A stretch of 64,000 nucleotides of DNA from Pelotomaculum_C sp050950345 (GCA_050950345.1 JBMNHK010000007.1:186001-250000); one strand, 5' to 3'; positions 52,162 to 62,233 are shown, counted from the stretch's first letter. The notes: generated by a model from the letters alone, not told the origin. Translations and numbers: made by a program.

Positions 52162-55100
52162 GTGAATTTTACAGAAAAGCTGCAAAAAAACAAATTATTT
52201 TTAGCCATGATGGTTTTTGTGCTCTGCTTGGGTTTGGTTTTTACCGCTCAGTCGATTACCAATGCCAGCGCAGATTCAACCAATAACGGCAATGATTTGG
52301 CCACTTTGACACCCACAGAAGCCGGTCTGGTCATCGGTGGAGAGGGGATTACTAATGGACTGGGTTTCCAGCAAAATTTTTATTATCTGAGCAAATCCGA
52401 TTTGGATGCTATGAAAGAGGATGCCGAGCTTGTCCCTACTTTATTGGGCGGCAGTTCGGCCTGGCAGGAGAATGTTCTTTATTCCTCTTATGACAATCAC
52501 GGCACACCCAATTACATTTACAGAGCTGTTTCCGGTCTGAATTTGAAAACTGCCCTGACTGCTTTAGGTGCTGATGTCAGTGGAGAGGCTGTCAATTTGG
52601 AGGCTAAGGCTACTGATGGTTATACCAAAGTAGTATTTGATGCTTTTGGTGTTGAGTCTCCAAGGATCTACTATGCACCCGACGGTACGGGCGGCGAAAT
52701 TGTGGATCCTTCTTTGGCTTTTTACGAAACAAAGGTTGCCACCGGCACTCCTGATGCGGGTACAACAGTCCCTAAGGAAGCTGGGACAGAGGTTAAGGAG
52801 TATCCTTTGTTTGTTTTTGGGCAGACTGCGGCTGACGACCATACCGGTTGCAGTTTCGTCAAAGATACGATCAAAATCAGATTGGGAGCAGACAGCCCTG
52901 TCTTTTCTTTGACAGTTGAGGATACCACAAAAAGCATTTCCCTTTCTGATTTGGTGCTTTTAGGAGTTTATGAAACTTCTTATTCCTATAGTAAAAATGA
53001 TGTTGTCTATACCCACAATCTTAAAGGCATTCCTTTGGATAAGCTATTGACTGCTTGGAAAATCACCCTTGACGAAGGGCAAACCCTGACTATGAACGTC
53101 AATGACGGGGAAGGGGTCTATGCTTATTCCTCCCGCACAATTGCTCCGAAAGAAGTGAGTAAGTGCTTTTTAGCTTATGAGGCTGTCGGTTCTGACGGAA
53201 GCAGCGTGGATAATGCCACTTCTCTGCGCTTATATTGCCCGGGAGAATTCGGCAATGCTGTTATGGTCAAAAATGTGGTAGGCGCTTCCATAGCTGCCGG
53301 GTCCACAGGCGAGCCAACCGAGCAAGTGGCCTACACGGTATATAATTATCAGACTAAAAGCCGTGATAGTGATCCTGATCTGACGGTACCTAATGCGCCA
53401 TGGGACAGCGAAACCTTTTATGGTGAAGTAGGAAGCCAGGTGACCGTAAATGCTGTGGAGATTCCCGGCAGGGTGGCCACCGAGTCATCGCAAACCATAA
53501 CGCTGGATGCTGACAGCGGAAAGAATACGGTCATATTCCGATACGGTCTCAATGCCGGCTTGTTAATTGCAGGTAACGGCCTGGATAAAGACATTTATTA
53601 CAGCCCCGCTGAACTCAGGGATTTGGCTAACGATAGTGGAAATATTACCCGTTATTATTCCGGCATGAAAAAAGGCGGGATACCTTCCGTTATCGTCGGC
53701 CGTGGTATAGGCCTCGTGTCTATCCTGAACGATGCCGGTATTTCTGCCACTCAAGGACAGATTACCATCAAAACCACTGCCTCCGACGGCTATGGTTCTT
53801 TCTTAAAATATGATCTGGCCAACTCTCAATTCGTACCGCAAGGTTATTATTTCCCTGATATTTTCAACGCTTCTGAAGCAGGTCAAGCAGCAGTTAATCC
53901 CATGCTGGCTTTCTATCGTTTGGATTATGACCAAGAGAGCGGAGGGGCTGCACCTACCGTGCCCAATGCTAACGAGCTGCCTCCCCTAAACGCTTGGGAA
54001 GCTGCAACTGATTTTCCCCATCCTACTATTATGCTCGGGCAGTCCAGCGTAAATGAATACAATGTCATGAATTTCGCTAAAATGCTCTTTGCCGTGGAGG
54101 TGGATGCACCACAAGTCCTGCAGGTTGATTGGCTCGACAGCAGCGGGGCGGCAAAGGCCAAAAAAGCCACTTTGGCCAATATCATCATCAAAGGTCTGGA
54201 AAGCTGTGAAGCAAACGGGACAACTTACCAGGGTATTAAGCTGGATCGCTTGCTGGGAGCCTGGAGTATTCCTGTAGCAGCAGGTGAACAAATTCAGGTT
54301 CTGAATAAATCCGACCAAATACTGTCTGTGATACCTGCAGAGAATAAAGGCGATTACCTGGTAGCTATTAATATCTCTGCTAAACAAATAGATCGGAACA
54401 ACCCGATTTCTTTAGTAGACCTTAATACCGGCGCTGTACAGGAATTGAGTAGTATTGTTGTAGGTGAAGATAAAAATGAAGGAGAAACAGGCAAGAAAGC
54501 ACCTGGTGGAGACATCGCCAATTCGGTATTTTATTTGGCGGTGAACGACGGTAACGGAGATACCAAGTTCTATTACTACACCAAAGAAGAATTAGAAGCG
54601 CTGGAAACAGAAGAAGCTTATTATTACAACGATCATAGCGTTAAAAAGACTGTTACCGCAAAGGGCGCCTTATTAAGCACCTTGCTGAATAATATTACCG
54701 GGGTAACGATTACTCCCGATATGATCATCCAGTATGCGGAAGAGGACGGTTATCATGCGGCGGCCAACGAGACGGTGCCTGATTCCTACTATAAGGATAC
54801 GGTTGAGAGTCTAACTGAAGCCACTTTGTGGGGTAGCGGCAGTACAAAATTGCCGACGCGCACGATCATCACTTATTTGATTCACGAGGAATACCAAAAT
54901 CCGGATGAATTCAATGTCAATGACCCAGAGGGGGTATTTAAAGACGCCGATAAAGACAGCGGCTATCTAAGGGCCTATCGGGAAACCGGCTCCGGGCAAG
55001 ATGACGCCAATATCGGCGGCGCCAATGCCACAGTCATTAAATATTTGTTGGGTGTGGCTGTAAGCAAAGACGGCAAGCTGCTTTCCGGTGGTGACGGCTG

Positions 55101-57567
55101 CACCGTGCAATCCGTCAGCGACAAGAACGGTACCATAAGTGTCAGAAGCAATATTGTTTACAAGGGCCTGGTGCCTGGCATGCAATACGCCGTGCGGGCG
55201 CCGCAAGTAACCAATGCCAATCTGGCAGACGGGGAAAGCGCTACGCAAACCATTACCGTGGGCACAGGCACAACGCAGATTGTGACCTTTAAATATAAGG
55301 AAAGCCCGTATTTCTATGTAAAAAATACTACTACTGGTGAAGTGACCAATTATACCTATACCGACCTGGTGCAAATGGGCATCCAGGTGCCCGAGGCTGG
55401 CACAGCGCCTTATGGTTACCAAAAGCCCATGTATTACAGGTATAATGGGGTTTATCTCAATAGTTTGATCGAAAATATCCAAAACATTTCTTCCGTGGAA
55501 CTGGTAGCTAAAGATGGCAGCAAGACCAGCGTAGCGGTGGCTGATCTGAATGATTATTTTGTAGCCTACAACAATACTCAATCTAAGAGCAGTACCAATA
55601 TACCGGAAGGAAAACGGGTCACAGTCTCTTATCCCGACGCTAAGGTGATTTTGCCCGCTACGGGTGAAAACGTTACCGGTGCTGAGCCTACTGATTACAC
55701 GCCTGGCGGTAAGGATGTGGACGTTGCGGTAGAGGAAGCCGAAGGCGTTTTGATTAAAACAACCAAGAGCAGCGGCGGTAGCACTGGTGGAAGCGCCGGC
55801 GGTAGCATTAAGCAACCGGTGGCAAAAGGCGATGAGGCGCATGTATCCGGCGGCACAATTGTGCCCGCTCTTACCTCTGGCAACAACGATCAAGTAGAAG
55901 CCAGGGTTGAAGCAGAGCAAATCAAGACCGCTGTAAACAATTCTGGCAGCGGCAGCGTTGGTCTTGAAATTAGTGCTCCAGCAACAACAGAATCAATTGT
56001 TTGTACTATCCCCCAAGCGGGGATGGAAGCCCTGGTAAAAGGCGGCAGCGAATCCCTGATGCTTAATACATCGCTGGCCAATATGACTTTTGCTCAGGAC
56101 ACTTTAACTTCATTGAAGGATTTGGCAGGCGATATCAAGATTTCAGTGGGTAAAGCTGATCAAAATAATCTTTCCCCAGAGGCCAAAAATATAATTGGTG
56201 ACAGGCCTATTTATGAATTTTCCGTTTTGACAGGTGGCAAAAACATAACAGAATTTGGCGGCAACATCACCATTACTTTGCCTTACACTCTGGCACCCGG
56301 GGAAAATGCCGGCAATATCGTTATTTACTACCTGGACAGTAATGGCAAGCCTCAACTGGTCAGCAACTGTATTTATAATGCTGATAAAGGTGTAATCACC
56401 TTTGTCACCAACCACTTCTCGACATATGGCGTGGGCTATGCAGCAAATGATTTCGCCGACACAAAGAACCATTGGGCCAAAGACAGTATTGATTTTGTTA
56501 CCGCAAGGGAAATGTTCCGAGGTACGGGAGAAGCTACTTTCTCGCCGGACATCGCCATGACCAGAGGGATGTTGGTAACTGTTCTGGGCAGGTTTGATGG
56601 CGCTGGTACCGAAGCCAAAGCCTCCTTCTCCGATGTTTCCGTTGATGCATATTATGCTCCTTATATAGCATGGGCGTCAGAAAACGGTATTGTCAAAGGC
56701 ATCGGCAATAATCAGTTCGCTCCTGATGACAATGTTACCAGAGAACAGATGGCAGTCATCCTGGATAATTATTGCTCTTTTGCCGGCATTAAGCTGGCCT
56801 CAACTGGTAGTGCAGCTATTTTTGCCGACAGCAGCTCAATTAGTTCCTGGGCTGTAGCTGGCATACAAAGCATGCAAAAAGCCAGTGTCATCAGCGGTAA
56901 AGAGAACAACATTTTCGCTCCTAAAGGGCATGCCACCAGGGCCGAAGTAAGCACTATGCTGCATCGACTCATCAAAAACAGTATTGGTTCTGTAAACCAG
57001 GATGTAATCGAAGCAGGTGAGGGCGTAAAGGATAATTCCGGCAACAGCAATAATAGCAGTAACAATGATAGCAGCAGTAATGAGGACAGCGAGGATGATT
57101 CACCGTACTTGACGATCAGCGGCTCCCAGGTGGCGGAACCTGTCAAGCTCAGTCTTAATGATATGCAAGACATGGGTCTGCAAACCTTCACTTTTACAGG
57201 CAGGAACAAACTATATGACAACGCGCGGCAGACTTTCGAGATAACAGGCGTGACTTTAGCGGATCTTCTAGCGGCAGCAGGTGCGAGTAGCGATGCAACC
57301 AGCTTAAAAGTGATCTGCTCCGATGGCTATGTTAAAGTCTATGACTTGCAGCGTCTGTTGGCCGATGCTTACAGCTACTCTTATAGTGATGAGGGTGAAT
57401 TGGTGCCGGCGGTGATCGCGATCCAAGAAAACGGCGCCTATTATGATGGCGGAGAAGGCAATCCTTTCCGACTGATCATGGGGCAGGCCGATTGGGACAA
57501 CGATGAAACCAAAGACTTTAATATGCAAAATTGGGCTAAAAACCTCAAAGAGATCGTTATTGATTAG
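52162..57567 (+). CDS. Giant S-layer-anchored protein with repeated sulfite-oxidase-fold-like domains
   Basis: About 1801 aa. A signal peptide (residues 10-40) is followed by roughly six repeats, about 50-1170, each built on YY-S/T-xxEL-xxL, then G-V/I-xLxxLLxxxGI and a DGY element. These match the layout of the molybdopterin-binding (SUOX) fold as seen in the small proteins at 57741 and 60246. A Gly/Ser linker, a beta domain ending HFSTYGVGY (about 1280-1425), three SLH domains (about 1428-1606), an Asn/Ser-rich linker and a last SUOX-like domain (1648-1801) follow. The start GTG at 52162 lies seven bases after AGGAGGTG. SLH domains anchor it to the cell wall. Cofactor binding by the repeats is not shown. 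Confidence 0.82.
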   Translation: MNFTEKLQKNKLFLAMMVFVLCLGLVFTAQSITNASADSTNNGNDLATLTPTEAGLVIGGEGITNGLGFQQNFYYLSKSDLDAMKEDAELVPTLLGGSSAWQENVLYSSYDNHGTPNYIYRAVSGLNLKTALTALGADVSGEAVNLEAKATDGYTKVVFDAFGVESPRIYYAPDGTGGEIVDPSLAFYETKVATGTPDAGTTVPKEAGTEVKEYPLFVFGQTAADDHTGCSFVKDTIKIRLGADSPVFSLTVEDTTKSISLSDLVLLGVYETSYSYSKNDVVYTHNLKGIPLDKLLTAWKITLDEGQTLTMNVNDGEGVYAYSSRTIAPKEVSKCFLAYEAVGSDGSSVDNATSLRLYCPGEFGNAVMVKNVVGASIAAGSTGEPTEQVAYTVYNYQTKSRDSDPDLTVPNAPWDSETFYGEVGSQVTVNAVEIPGRVATESSQTITLDADSGKNTVIFRYGLNAGLLIAGNGLDKDIYYSPAELRDLANDSGNITRYYSGMKKGGIPSVIVGRGIGLVSILNDAGISATQGQITIKTTASDGYGSFLKYDLANSQFVPQGYYFPDIFNASEAGQAAVNPMLAFYRLDYDQESGGAAPTVPNANELPPLNAWEAATDFPHPTIMLGQSSVNEYNVMNFAKMLFAVEVDAPQVLQVDWLDSSGAAKAKKATLANIIIKGLESCEANGTTYQGIKLDRLLGAWSIPVAAGEQIQVLNKSDQILSVIPAENKGDYLVAINISAKQIDRNNPISLVDLNTGAVQELSSIVVGEDKNEGETGKKAPGGDIANSVFYLAVNDGNGDTKFYYYTKEELEALETEEAYYYNDHSVKKTVTAKGALLSTLLNNITGVTITPDMIIQYAEEDGYHAAANETVPDSYYKDTVESLTEATLWGSGSTKLPTRTIITYLIHEEYQNPDEFNVNDPEGVFKDADKDSGYLRAYRETGSGQDDANIGGANATVIKYLLGVAVSKDGKLLSGGDGCTVQSVSDKNGTISVRSNIVYKGLVPGMQYAVRAPQVTNANLADGESATQTITVGTGTTQIVTFKYKESPYFYVKNTTTGEVTNYTYTDLVQMGIQVPEAGTAPYGYQKPMYYRYNGVYLNSLIENIQNISSVELVAKDGSKTSVAVADLNDYFVAYNNTQSKSSTNIPEGKRVTVSYPDAKVILPATGENVTGAEPTDYTPGGKDVDVAVEEAEGVLIKTTKSSGGSTGGSAGGSIKQPVAKGDEAHVSGGTIVPALTSGNNDQVEARVEAEQIKTAVNNSGSGSVGLEISAPATTESIVCTIPQAGMEALVKGGSESLMLNTSLANMTFAQDTLTSLKDLAGDIKISVGKADQNNLSPEAKNIIGDRPIYEFSVLTGGKNITEFGGNITITLPYTLAPGENAGNIVIYYLDSNGKPQLVSNCIYNADKGVITFVTNHFSTYGVGYAANDFADTKNHWAKDSIDFVTAREMFRGTGEATFSPDIAMTRGMLVTVLGRFDGAGTEAKASFSDVSVDAYYAPYIAWASENGIVKGIGNNQFAPDDNVTREQMAVILDNYCSFAGIKLASTGSAAIFADSSSISSWAVAGIQSMQKASVISGKENNIFAPKGHATRAEVSTMLHRLIKNSIGSVNQDVIEAGEGVKDNSGNSNNSSNNDSSSNEDSEDDSPYLTISGSQVAEPVKLSLNDMQDMGLQTFTFTGRNKLYDNARQTFEITGVTLADLLAAAGASSDATSLKVICSDGYVKVYDLQRLLADAYSYSYSDEGELVPAVIAIQENGAYYDGGEGNPFRLIMGQADWDNDETKDFNMQNWAKNLKEIVID

Positions 57568-57600
57568 TGCTCTATAACACACTTTGCTTTAAGCTAAAAA

Positions 57601-57648
57601 GCCTGACGGGGGAAGGTGAGTTTTCGCCTTCCCCCAACAGGCCTTTGG
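57601..57648 (+). terminator. Terminator after the giant surface protein gene
   Basis: GCCTG-AC-GGGGGAAGG pairs with CCTTCCCCC-AA-CAGGC, followed by CTTTGGTTCTT. It may let the surface protein be made in excess of, or separately from, the genes below. Confidence 0.8.
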
Positions 57649-57740
57649 TTCTTATTATGTCCTAATGAAATGTTCACGTGAGAAAACCTTTAACGAGCTT
57701 TCTTACAGCAATGAAAAGCAAAACCCCAGAAAGGAGCAAA

Positions 57741-58484
57741 ATGAAGAAAGTAATTTATTATATGGGTTTGATCTTGGCTGTGCTCTGTTTAGTGACCGGG
57801 TGCAACGGTGCTAACACTACTGACTTTCCGGCGCAGGGAGTAACCCCGTCTCAGACGGAAGCGGTGAAGGAAGGAAACAACAATAATAACGATAGTAATG
57901 ACGTGGCAAATGTTGCAGTCGACAGCAACATGGGAGAGGTGGAGCTGGAGGATATAGTCGGGGAAACAACGCCTGCCATCAGCGGCAATAATCAAAGCGA
58001 CAGCGGCCAAACTGCCGCTCCCGAGACTAAAACTACGGAAAAAGCTATCCTCATTAAGGGTAGCGGCGTTGCCAAAGAGGTCACGGTTACTTTGTCTCAG
58101 CTGCAGGCCATGACAGACCAGGTGGCAGGGTATACTTATTTTTCCCGTGGCAAAGAGCCCAAAACCGCCTATAACACTTATAAAGGCGTAAAGCTTTCTA
58201 ACCTAATTAGCCTGGCAGGGTTGAAGGAGGATGCGCAAAAAGTCCTGGTTACAGGAGCTGATGGCTATACAGCATCTTTTAGTTTGATTGATGTGAAAGC
58301 TATGCTGATGGACGAAACCGATACCAGCAAATCCTTACCTATGCTGATTGCTTATGCTGAGGATGGTAAGCTATTAGATTTTGCCGGTGGCTGTTCTTTC
58401 CGCCTGGTGATGGGGCAGAAATGCGAGGGTGATTATAATCGTCAGTACTGGGTACGTGATGTTTGCACTATTGTGGTGCAATGA
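57741..58484 (+). CDS. Lipoprotein with one SUOX-like domain
   Basis: A 247-aa lipoprotein (lipobox LVTGC) with a long Asn/Gly/Ser-rich linker and one C-terminal domain of about 145 aa: VTLSQLQAM, YNTYKGVKLSNLISLAG, VTGADGYTASFSL, and FRLVMGQ...YWVRDVCTIVV. This is the pattern of PF00174-like sulfite-oxidase-fold domains without an obvious Mo-ligating Cys in the usual place. AAAGGAG precedes the ATG at 57741. Surface exposure fits a hand-over role between the giant protein and the ECF transporter. Confidence 0.8.
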   Translation: MKKVIYYMGLILAVLCLVTGCNGANTTDFPAQGVTPSQTEAVKEGNNNNNDSNDVANVAVDSNMGEVELEDIVGETTPAISGNNQSDSGQTAAPETKTTEKAILIKGSGVAKEVTVTLSQLQAMTDQVAGYTYFSRGKEPKTAYNTYKGVKLSNLISLAGLKEDAQKVLVTGADGYTASFSLIDVKAMLMDETDTSKSLPMLIAYAEDGKLLDFAGGCSFRLVMGQKCEGDYNRQYWVRDVCTIVVQ

Positions 58485-58555
58485 AAGCAGCAGTTAATTA
58501 ATTGTCATGAGCGGGGTTACTGTTTGATTATGTTTGGCGATGAGGAAGGTGTTAT

Positions 58556-59155
58556 ATGAGTAAAAAGCAAGGTTTCCTGCAGCGTTTTACCCTTTATGAT
58601 CTGTTAATCATTGCTGTGATGGCTACGTTAGGCATTGTTTTGAAACCAATTATCGTGCCTCTCGCACATCTGGTGAGCGGCCCCTTGATGATCCCTGGGG
58701 GAGCTTTAGCCGGGGGGCTGTATATGCTTTGGTTGGTAGTAGGTTTTGGTCTGGTGGGTAAATACGGCACGGCCACTCTGATTGGCTTCACGCAGGCTTT
58801 AGTGGTGATGTTTACGGGCGTGATCGGCTCCCATGGCATTTTGACATTGGCGAGTTATACGGCGCCGGGCATGGTCATGGATCTGGGGTTGCTGCTTCTG
58901 GGCCATCGTGTCTGCTGTAAGCCCTGTGCCTTTGCCGCAGGGCTTACAGCCAATATTACCGGAACCTTTGTGGTCAATTTTATCTTCTTCAGCTTGCCGG
59001 GAGTATTTTTGCTTTTGACGCTTACGGTGGCTGCGCTTTCCGGTGGAGTGGGCGGGCTGTTGGCTTGGCAGCTTTTGCGGCTTTTGGATAAATATCATCT
59101 ACATCCGCAAGAGAGAAAAAATTATGTCAGAGCGGAAAAGGAATCGGTATTATGA
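58556..59155 (+). CDS. ECF transporter S component (substrate-binding)
   Basis: A 199-aa polytopic protein with about six membrane segments, including GPLMIPGGALAGGLYMLW and ALSGGVGGLLAWQLL, and basic tails. It fits S components of energy-coupling factor importers. The matching ATPases and T protein lie in the same operon (60761, 61544, 62230). I cannot tell the vitamin or metal from the sequence. GAGGAAGG precedes the ATG and it overlaps the next gene by four bases. Confidence 0.8.
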   Translation: MSKKQGFLQRFTLYDLLIIAVMATLGIVLKPIIVPLAHLVSGPLMIPGGALAGGLYMLWLVVGFGLVGKYGTATLIGFTQALVVMFTGVIGSHGILTLASYTAPGMVMDLGLLLLGHRVCCKPCAFAAGLTANITGTFVVNFIFFSLPGVFLLLTLTVAALSGGVGGLLAWQLLRLLDKYHLHPQERKNYVRAEKESVL

Positions 59156-60246
59156 AAATAACAAGTGATACATTAGATATTAATAGAAAAAAACCGCAGC
59201 GGTTGTATGGGTTGGTGTTGATTGCTGCTATACTGTTTGTTTGTTCCTTATGGACGGTTGGGTGCACGAAGAACACCCCTGTTGTAGGCACTGGTCAAAC
59301 GGCAGTCTCCCTGCCTTTGATCAAGGCAGACGGCACAGACAGTAAGCTGGAATTGGCAACGTATTTTCCGGAAAATGAGCAAAGCCTGGTTATGAGTAAG
59401 TTTTTGCCTGACAGTAGTCTGCTGGCTCTCTATGGTGCGGACGGCTCAATCGCAGTGGCAGACAGTAGGGATTGCCTCTTGGATCGGCGAGGTTGGGTGA
59501 GCATCAAGGACGGAAAGCCATTTCTCCTACAAGGCATCATGGTCAATCCGCCATCAAAATTCATAACGGAGGTGGCAGAGATCGCACGGGAAGCCCTCGG
59601 TCAAAATCAGCGAGTAATGATCATTTATCTGGATGGCTTTGGCTATGACAGCTATCAAGAGGCTAAGGCGCTGGGACTGATACCTTTTATGGCTGGTCTA
59701 AAGGCGCAAAAGGCAGCTACAGTTTGTCCCAGTATCACACCGGTGGCTTTTGCTGCTATGGTCACCGGGCAAACTCCCAATATCACAGGTGTTAAAGCAA
59801 GGGCTGATCATCAATTGAATTGCAGTAGCATCTTTGATCTGGCACGGGCTGAGGGGCGCGAGACTTTTATTGCCGAAGGAGATAAACAGATCATAGAGCT
59901 GGCGGGCGAGGTGGAATTTAATCCTGATTTGAACGGTGACGGTTCTACAGATGACGAAGTCTTTGCTGCGGCCCAAAGCAACATGGATGCGGATTTGCTA
60001 TTGGTACATTTTCATGGTATCGATGACACCTGCCATAATTTTGCACCCCATAGCCAAGAGGCCCTAGCAGTTATTGCCAAGACCGATGGGCTGGTACGGG
60101 AATTGTGCCGTAAGTGGCCTGGCAAGGTTGTTATCATAGCTGATCACGGCCAGCATGAAGTGACCGAAGACGGGAAAAAGGGCAATCACGGTGAGTTCCG
60201 TGCCTCAGATCTGTTTATTCCGTTACTGATAAGGGAGACGAGCTAA
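59152..60246 (+). CDS. Exported alkaline-phosphatase-superfamily phosphodiesterase lipoprotein
   Basis: A 364-aa lipoprotein (lipobox WTVGC). The catalytic domain has YLDGFGYDSY (metal Asp), CPSITPVAFAAMVTG (nucleophile Thr/Ser region), HFHGIDDTCHNF, IADHGQHE and GNHGEFRASD. These are the metal-binding places of nucleotide pyrophosphatase/phosphodiesterase-type enzymes. It should act outside the membrane, cleaving a phosphate ester or pyrophosphate, perhaps to prepare a ligand for the ECF importer. It overlaps both neighbours by one to four bases. Confidence 0.82.
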   Translation: MKITSDTLDINRKKPQRLYGLVLIAAILFVCSLWTVGCTKNTPVVGTGQTAVSLPLIKADGTDSKLELATYFPENEQSLVMSKFLPDSSLLALYGADGSIAVADSRDCLLDRRGWVSIKDGKPFLLQGIMVNPPSKFITEVAEIAREALGQNQRVMIIYLDGFGYDSYQEAKALGLIPFMAGLKAQKAATVCPSITPVAFAAMVTGQTPNITGVKARADHQLNCSSIFDLARAEGRETFIAEGDKQIIELAGEVEFNPDLNGDGSTDDEVFAAAQSNMDADLLLVHFHGIDDTCHNFAPHSQEALAVIAKTDGLVRELCRKWPGKVVIIADHGQHEVTEDGKKGNHGEFRASDLFIPLLIRETS

Positions 60247-60764
60247 TGGCGAAAGTTGAACTAAAAAGTAAAGTTATTATCTATATAATCGTGGTCCTGG
60301 TTGGAATGACAGCCATTCTAGCCTTACTTAATCGTCCAAGCGAAGATTTGCACGCGGCTGCGTTGACTGTTAGTCAGGACGGTGCGGATCTGCATACTTT
60401 TACGCTGGAGGAGATCAAGGCTCTGCCTTCGGTATCTGTGGAGAAAAGTATCGTTTCTTCTAATCATGCCGATGAGAGTGGTGTTTTTACCGGTGTGCCT
60501 CTGCATGACCTGATCAAGGGAGTGGACGCAAATCTGCTGACAGGAGAGCGGCGCTTCATCACACGGGCGGAGGACGGTTATGCTTCCGTTTTTACCACCC
60601 GGGAAGTGCTTGAGCCTGACAATATTATCATTGTATATGACAAAGACGGACAAAGCCTGGGCAGTTATGAAGAAGGCGGCACCGGACCGCTGCGCATCGT
60701 CATCCAGGGCGACCCCTTTGGTAACCGTTCCACTAAATATTTGAAACAGATAGAGATCAAATGA
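60246..60764 (+). CDS. Membrane-anchored protein with one SUOX-like domain
   Basis: A 172-aa protein: an N-terminal membrane anchor (VIIYIIVVLVGMTAILALL) and one extracellular domain with FTLEEIKALPSVSV, SGVFTGVPLHDLIKGVD, EDGYASVFT and GPLRIVIQGDP. The domain is the closest in the cluster to ordinary molybdopterin-dependent oxidoreductase domains of the small, enzyme-inactive type. It overlaps the gene before it by a base and the ATPase after it by four. Confidence 0.8.
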   Translation: MAKVELKSKVIIYIIVVLVGMTAILALLNRPSEDLHAAALTVSQDGADLHTFTLEEIKALPSVSVEKSIVSSNHADESGVFTGVPLHDLIKGVDANLLTGERRFITRAEDGYASVFTTREVLEPDNIIIVYDKDGQSLGSYEEGGTGPLRIVIQGDPFGNRSTKYLKQIEIK

Positions 60765-61453
60765 TGGGCATAAATGCTGCTGTTGAAGTGAGAAATCTTG
60801 ATTTTACTTATGAGGAGGGCCCTCAGATATTGCATAGGGTGAGTTTTTCTTTGCCACAGGGCTCGCTTACAGCGGTCATCGGCCTTTCCGGTTGTGGGAA
60901 GAGCACCCTTTGCCATTGTCTGTGTGGACTCATTCCTCAGGCCTTGGGCGGTGAGCTCTCTGGCGAGATTCTTTTGCAGGGGCATGATATCAGCGGGAGA
61001 CCCCTGGCTCAATTGGCGCAGACAATCGGTCTGGTGATGCAAAACCCTGACTTGCAGCTGGTCACCACCACTGTGGAGGATGAGCTGGCTTTTGCGCCGG
61101 AGAACCTTTGCTTATCTCCTGCAGAGATCGCCAGGCGGATTGAGAGGGTGTTGGCATGGCTAAACTTTGAACATTTGCGTCTGGCCAGCCCCCATGATCT
61201 TTCCGGCGGGCAAAAGCGTTTGCTGGCTATTGGTGCTGTGCTGACTCTCGAACCGCAAATACTTGTTTTGGATGAGCCGATGAGTCATCTGGATCAACAG
61301 GGCCAAAAGCTGGTGAAAGATGCGCTTCTTGCTCTCTTAAAGGAAGGGTGCACCATCATCATGGTGGAACATGACTGGCAGATTGCCACTTTTGCCGACA
61401 ATTGGCTGGTGATGATTGATGGTAGGGTGAGCTATTTTGGCCCCCCCCGCTGA
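60761..61453 (+). CDS. ECF transporter ATPase 1 (EcfA-like), cut short by a poly-C shift
   Basis: A 230-aa ATPase with Walker A GLSGCGKST, MQNPDLQL, signature LSGGQKRLL and Walker B LVLDEPMSHLD. The frame ends right after a run of eight C at 61441-61448. With seven C it would continue GPPADILQDKDFLLQHNLL to TGA at 61499, a normal end for the family. The core is complete either way, so the short form may still work. Overlaps the gene before it by four bases. Confidence 0.87.
   Translation: MMGINAAVEVRNLDFTYEEGPQILHRVSFSLPQGSLTAVIGLSGCGKSTLCHCLCGLIPQALGGELSGEILLQGHDISGRPLAQLAQTIGLVMQNPDLQLVTTTVEDELAFAPENLCLSPAEIARRIERVLAWLNFEHLRLASPHDLSGGQKRLLAIGAVLTLEPQILVLDEPMSHLDQQGQKLVKDALLALLKEGCTIIMVEHDWQIATFADNWLVMIDGRVSYFGPPR
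61441..61448 (+). repeat. C8 homopolymer at the end of the ECF ATPase gene
   Basis: A tract of eight C at which one base decides whether the protein has the last 17 residues. It is a possible slippage site or a sequencing artefact. Confidence 0.85.
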
Positions 61454-61543
61454 TATTTTACAGGACAAGGACTTTTTGCTACAGCACAATCTGTTGTGAT
61501 TTTATTGGTTTGATTTAAAATTATGCTAAAAGGTGGTGATCAC

Positions 61544-62233
61544 ATGGCTCTAGAGGCGAAGAATCTTTATTTTAAATATCCTAAAGGTAAAAAGGCGGTT
61601 TTGAGCGACTTTAGTGCTTCTTTTCTGCCCGGTGAATTGGCTGCTTTGACCGGTGCCAACGGCTGCGGTAAAACCACCTTAACCAAAATTTTGCTCGGTA
61701 TTTTGCAGCCGCAGCAAGGTTTGGTGCTGCTGGACGGGCGGAATATTGCAGAGCTGACCCTGGCGGAGGTGGGACGTTCGGTAGGCTATGTAATGCAAAA
61801 CCCGGCGCAGCAGCTTTTTTGCACTTCCGTGGAAAAAGAAATGGACTATGGATTGCTCAATTTGGGATTATCAGAAGAAGAAAGAGAAAAGCGCATTAAC
61901 TACTATTTAGAATACTTTCAGCTCTCCCGGCATAGAAAAAGTTTTCCTTTTCACTTGAGTCTGGGTGAACAGCAGCGTTTGCTGTTAGCTGCTGTTTTGG
62001 CCATGAAGCCGCGCTACCTGATCTTAGACGAGCCGACAGCCTATTTGGATGTCTACCGCCGCCGTTTATTGGGTGAACACCTGCAAAAAATCCGTACTGA
62101 GCTGGTCTGCGGCATTATCGTGGTCAGCCATGACCGGGATTTTGTGGGTGAATACTGCCAAAGAGAAGTAGTTATGCCCGGCGCAGGTATGGTTGAAAAT
62201 CATGTTGATAGCCCGCAGAGGAGAGCCTTATGA
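61544..62233 (+). CDS. ECF transporter ATPase 2 (EcfA'-like)
   Basis: A 229-aa ATPase with Walker A GANGCGKTT, MQNPAQQLFC, signature SLGEQQRLLLAAV (LSLGE in place of LSGGQ) and Walker B LILDEPTAYLD. AAAGGTGGTGATCAC precedes the ATG at 61544. It pairs with ATPase 1 to energise the T protein, which it overlaps by four bases. Confidence 0.88.
   Translation: MALEAKNLYFKYPKGKKAVLSDFSASFLPGELAALTGANGCGKTTLTKILLGILQPQQGLVLLDGRNIAELTLAEVGRSVGYVMQNPAQQLFCTSVEKEMDYGLLNLGLSEEEREKRINYYLEYFQLSRHRKSFPFHLSLGEQQRLLLAAVLAMKPRYLILDEPTAYLDVYRRRLLGEHLQKIRTELVCGIIVVSHDRDFVGEYCQREVVMPGAGMVENHVDSPQRRAL

Noticed and set aside
54967..55920. A 317-codon minus-strand frame inside the giant surface gene
   Set aside because: It is antisense to strongly supported repeats, and has no ribosome site or family features.
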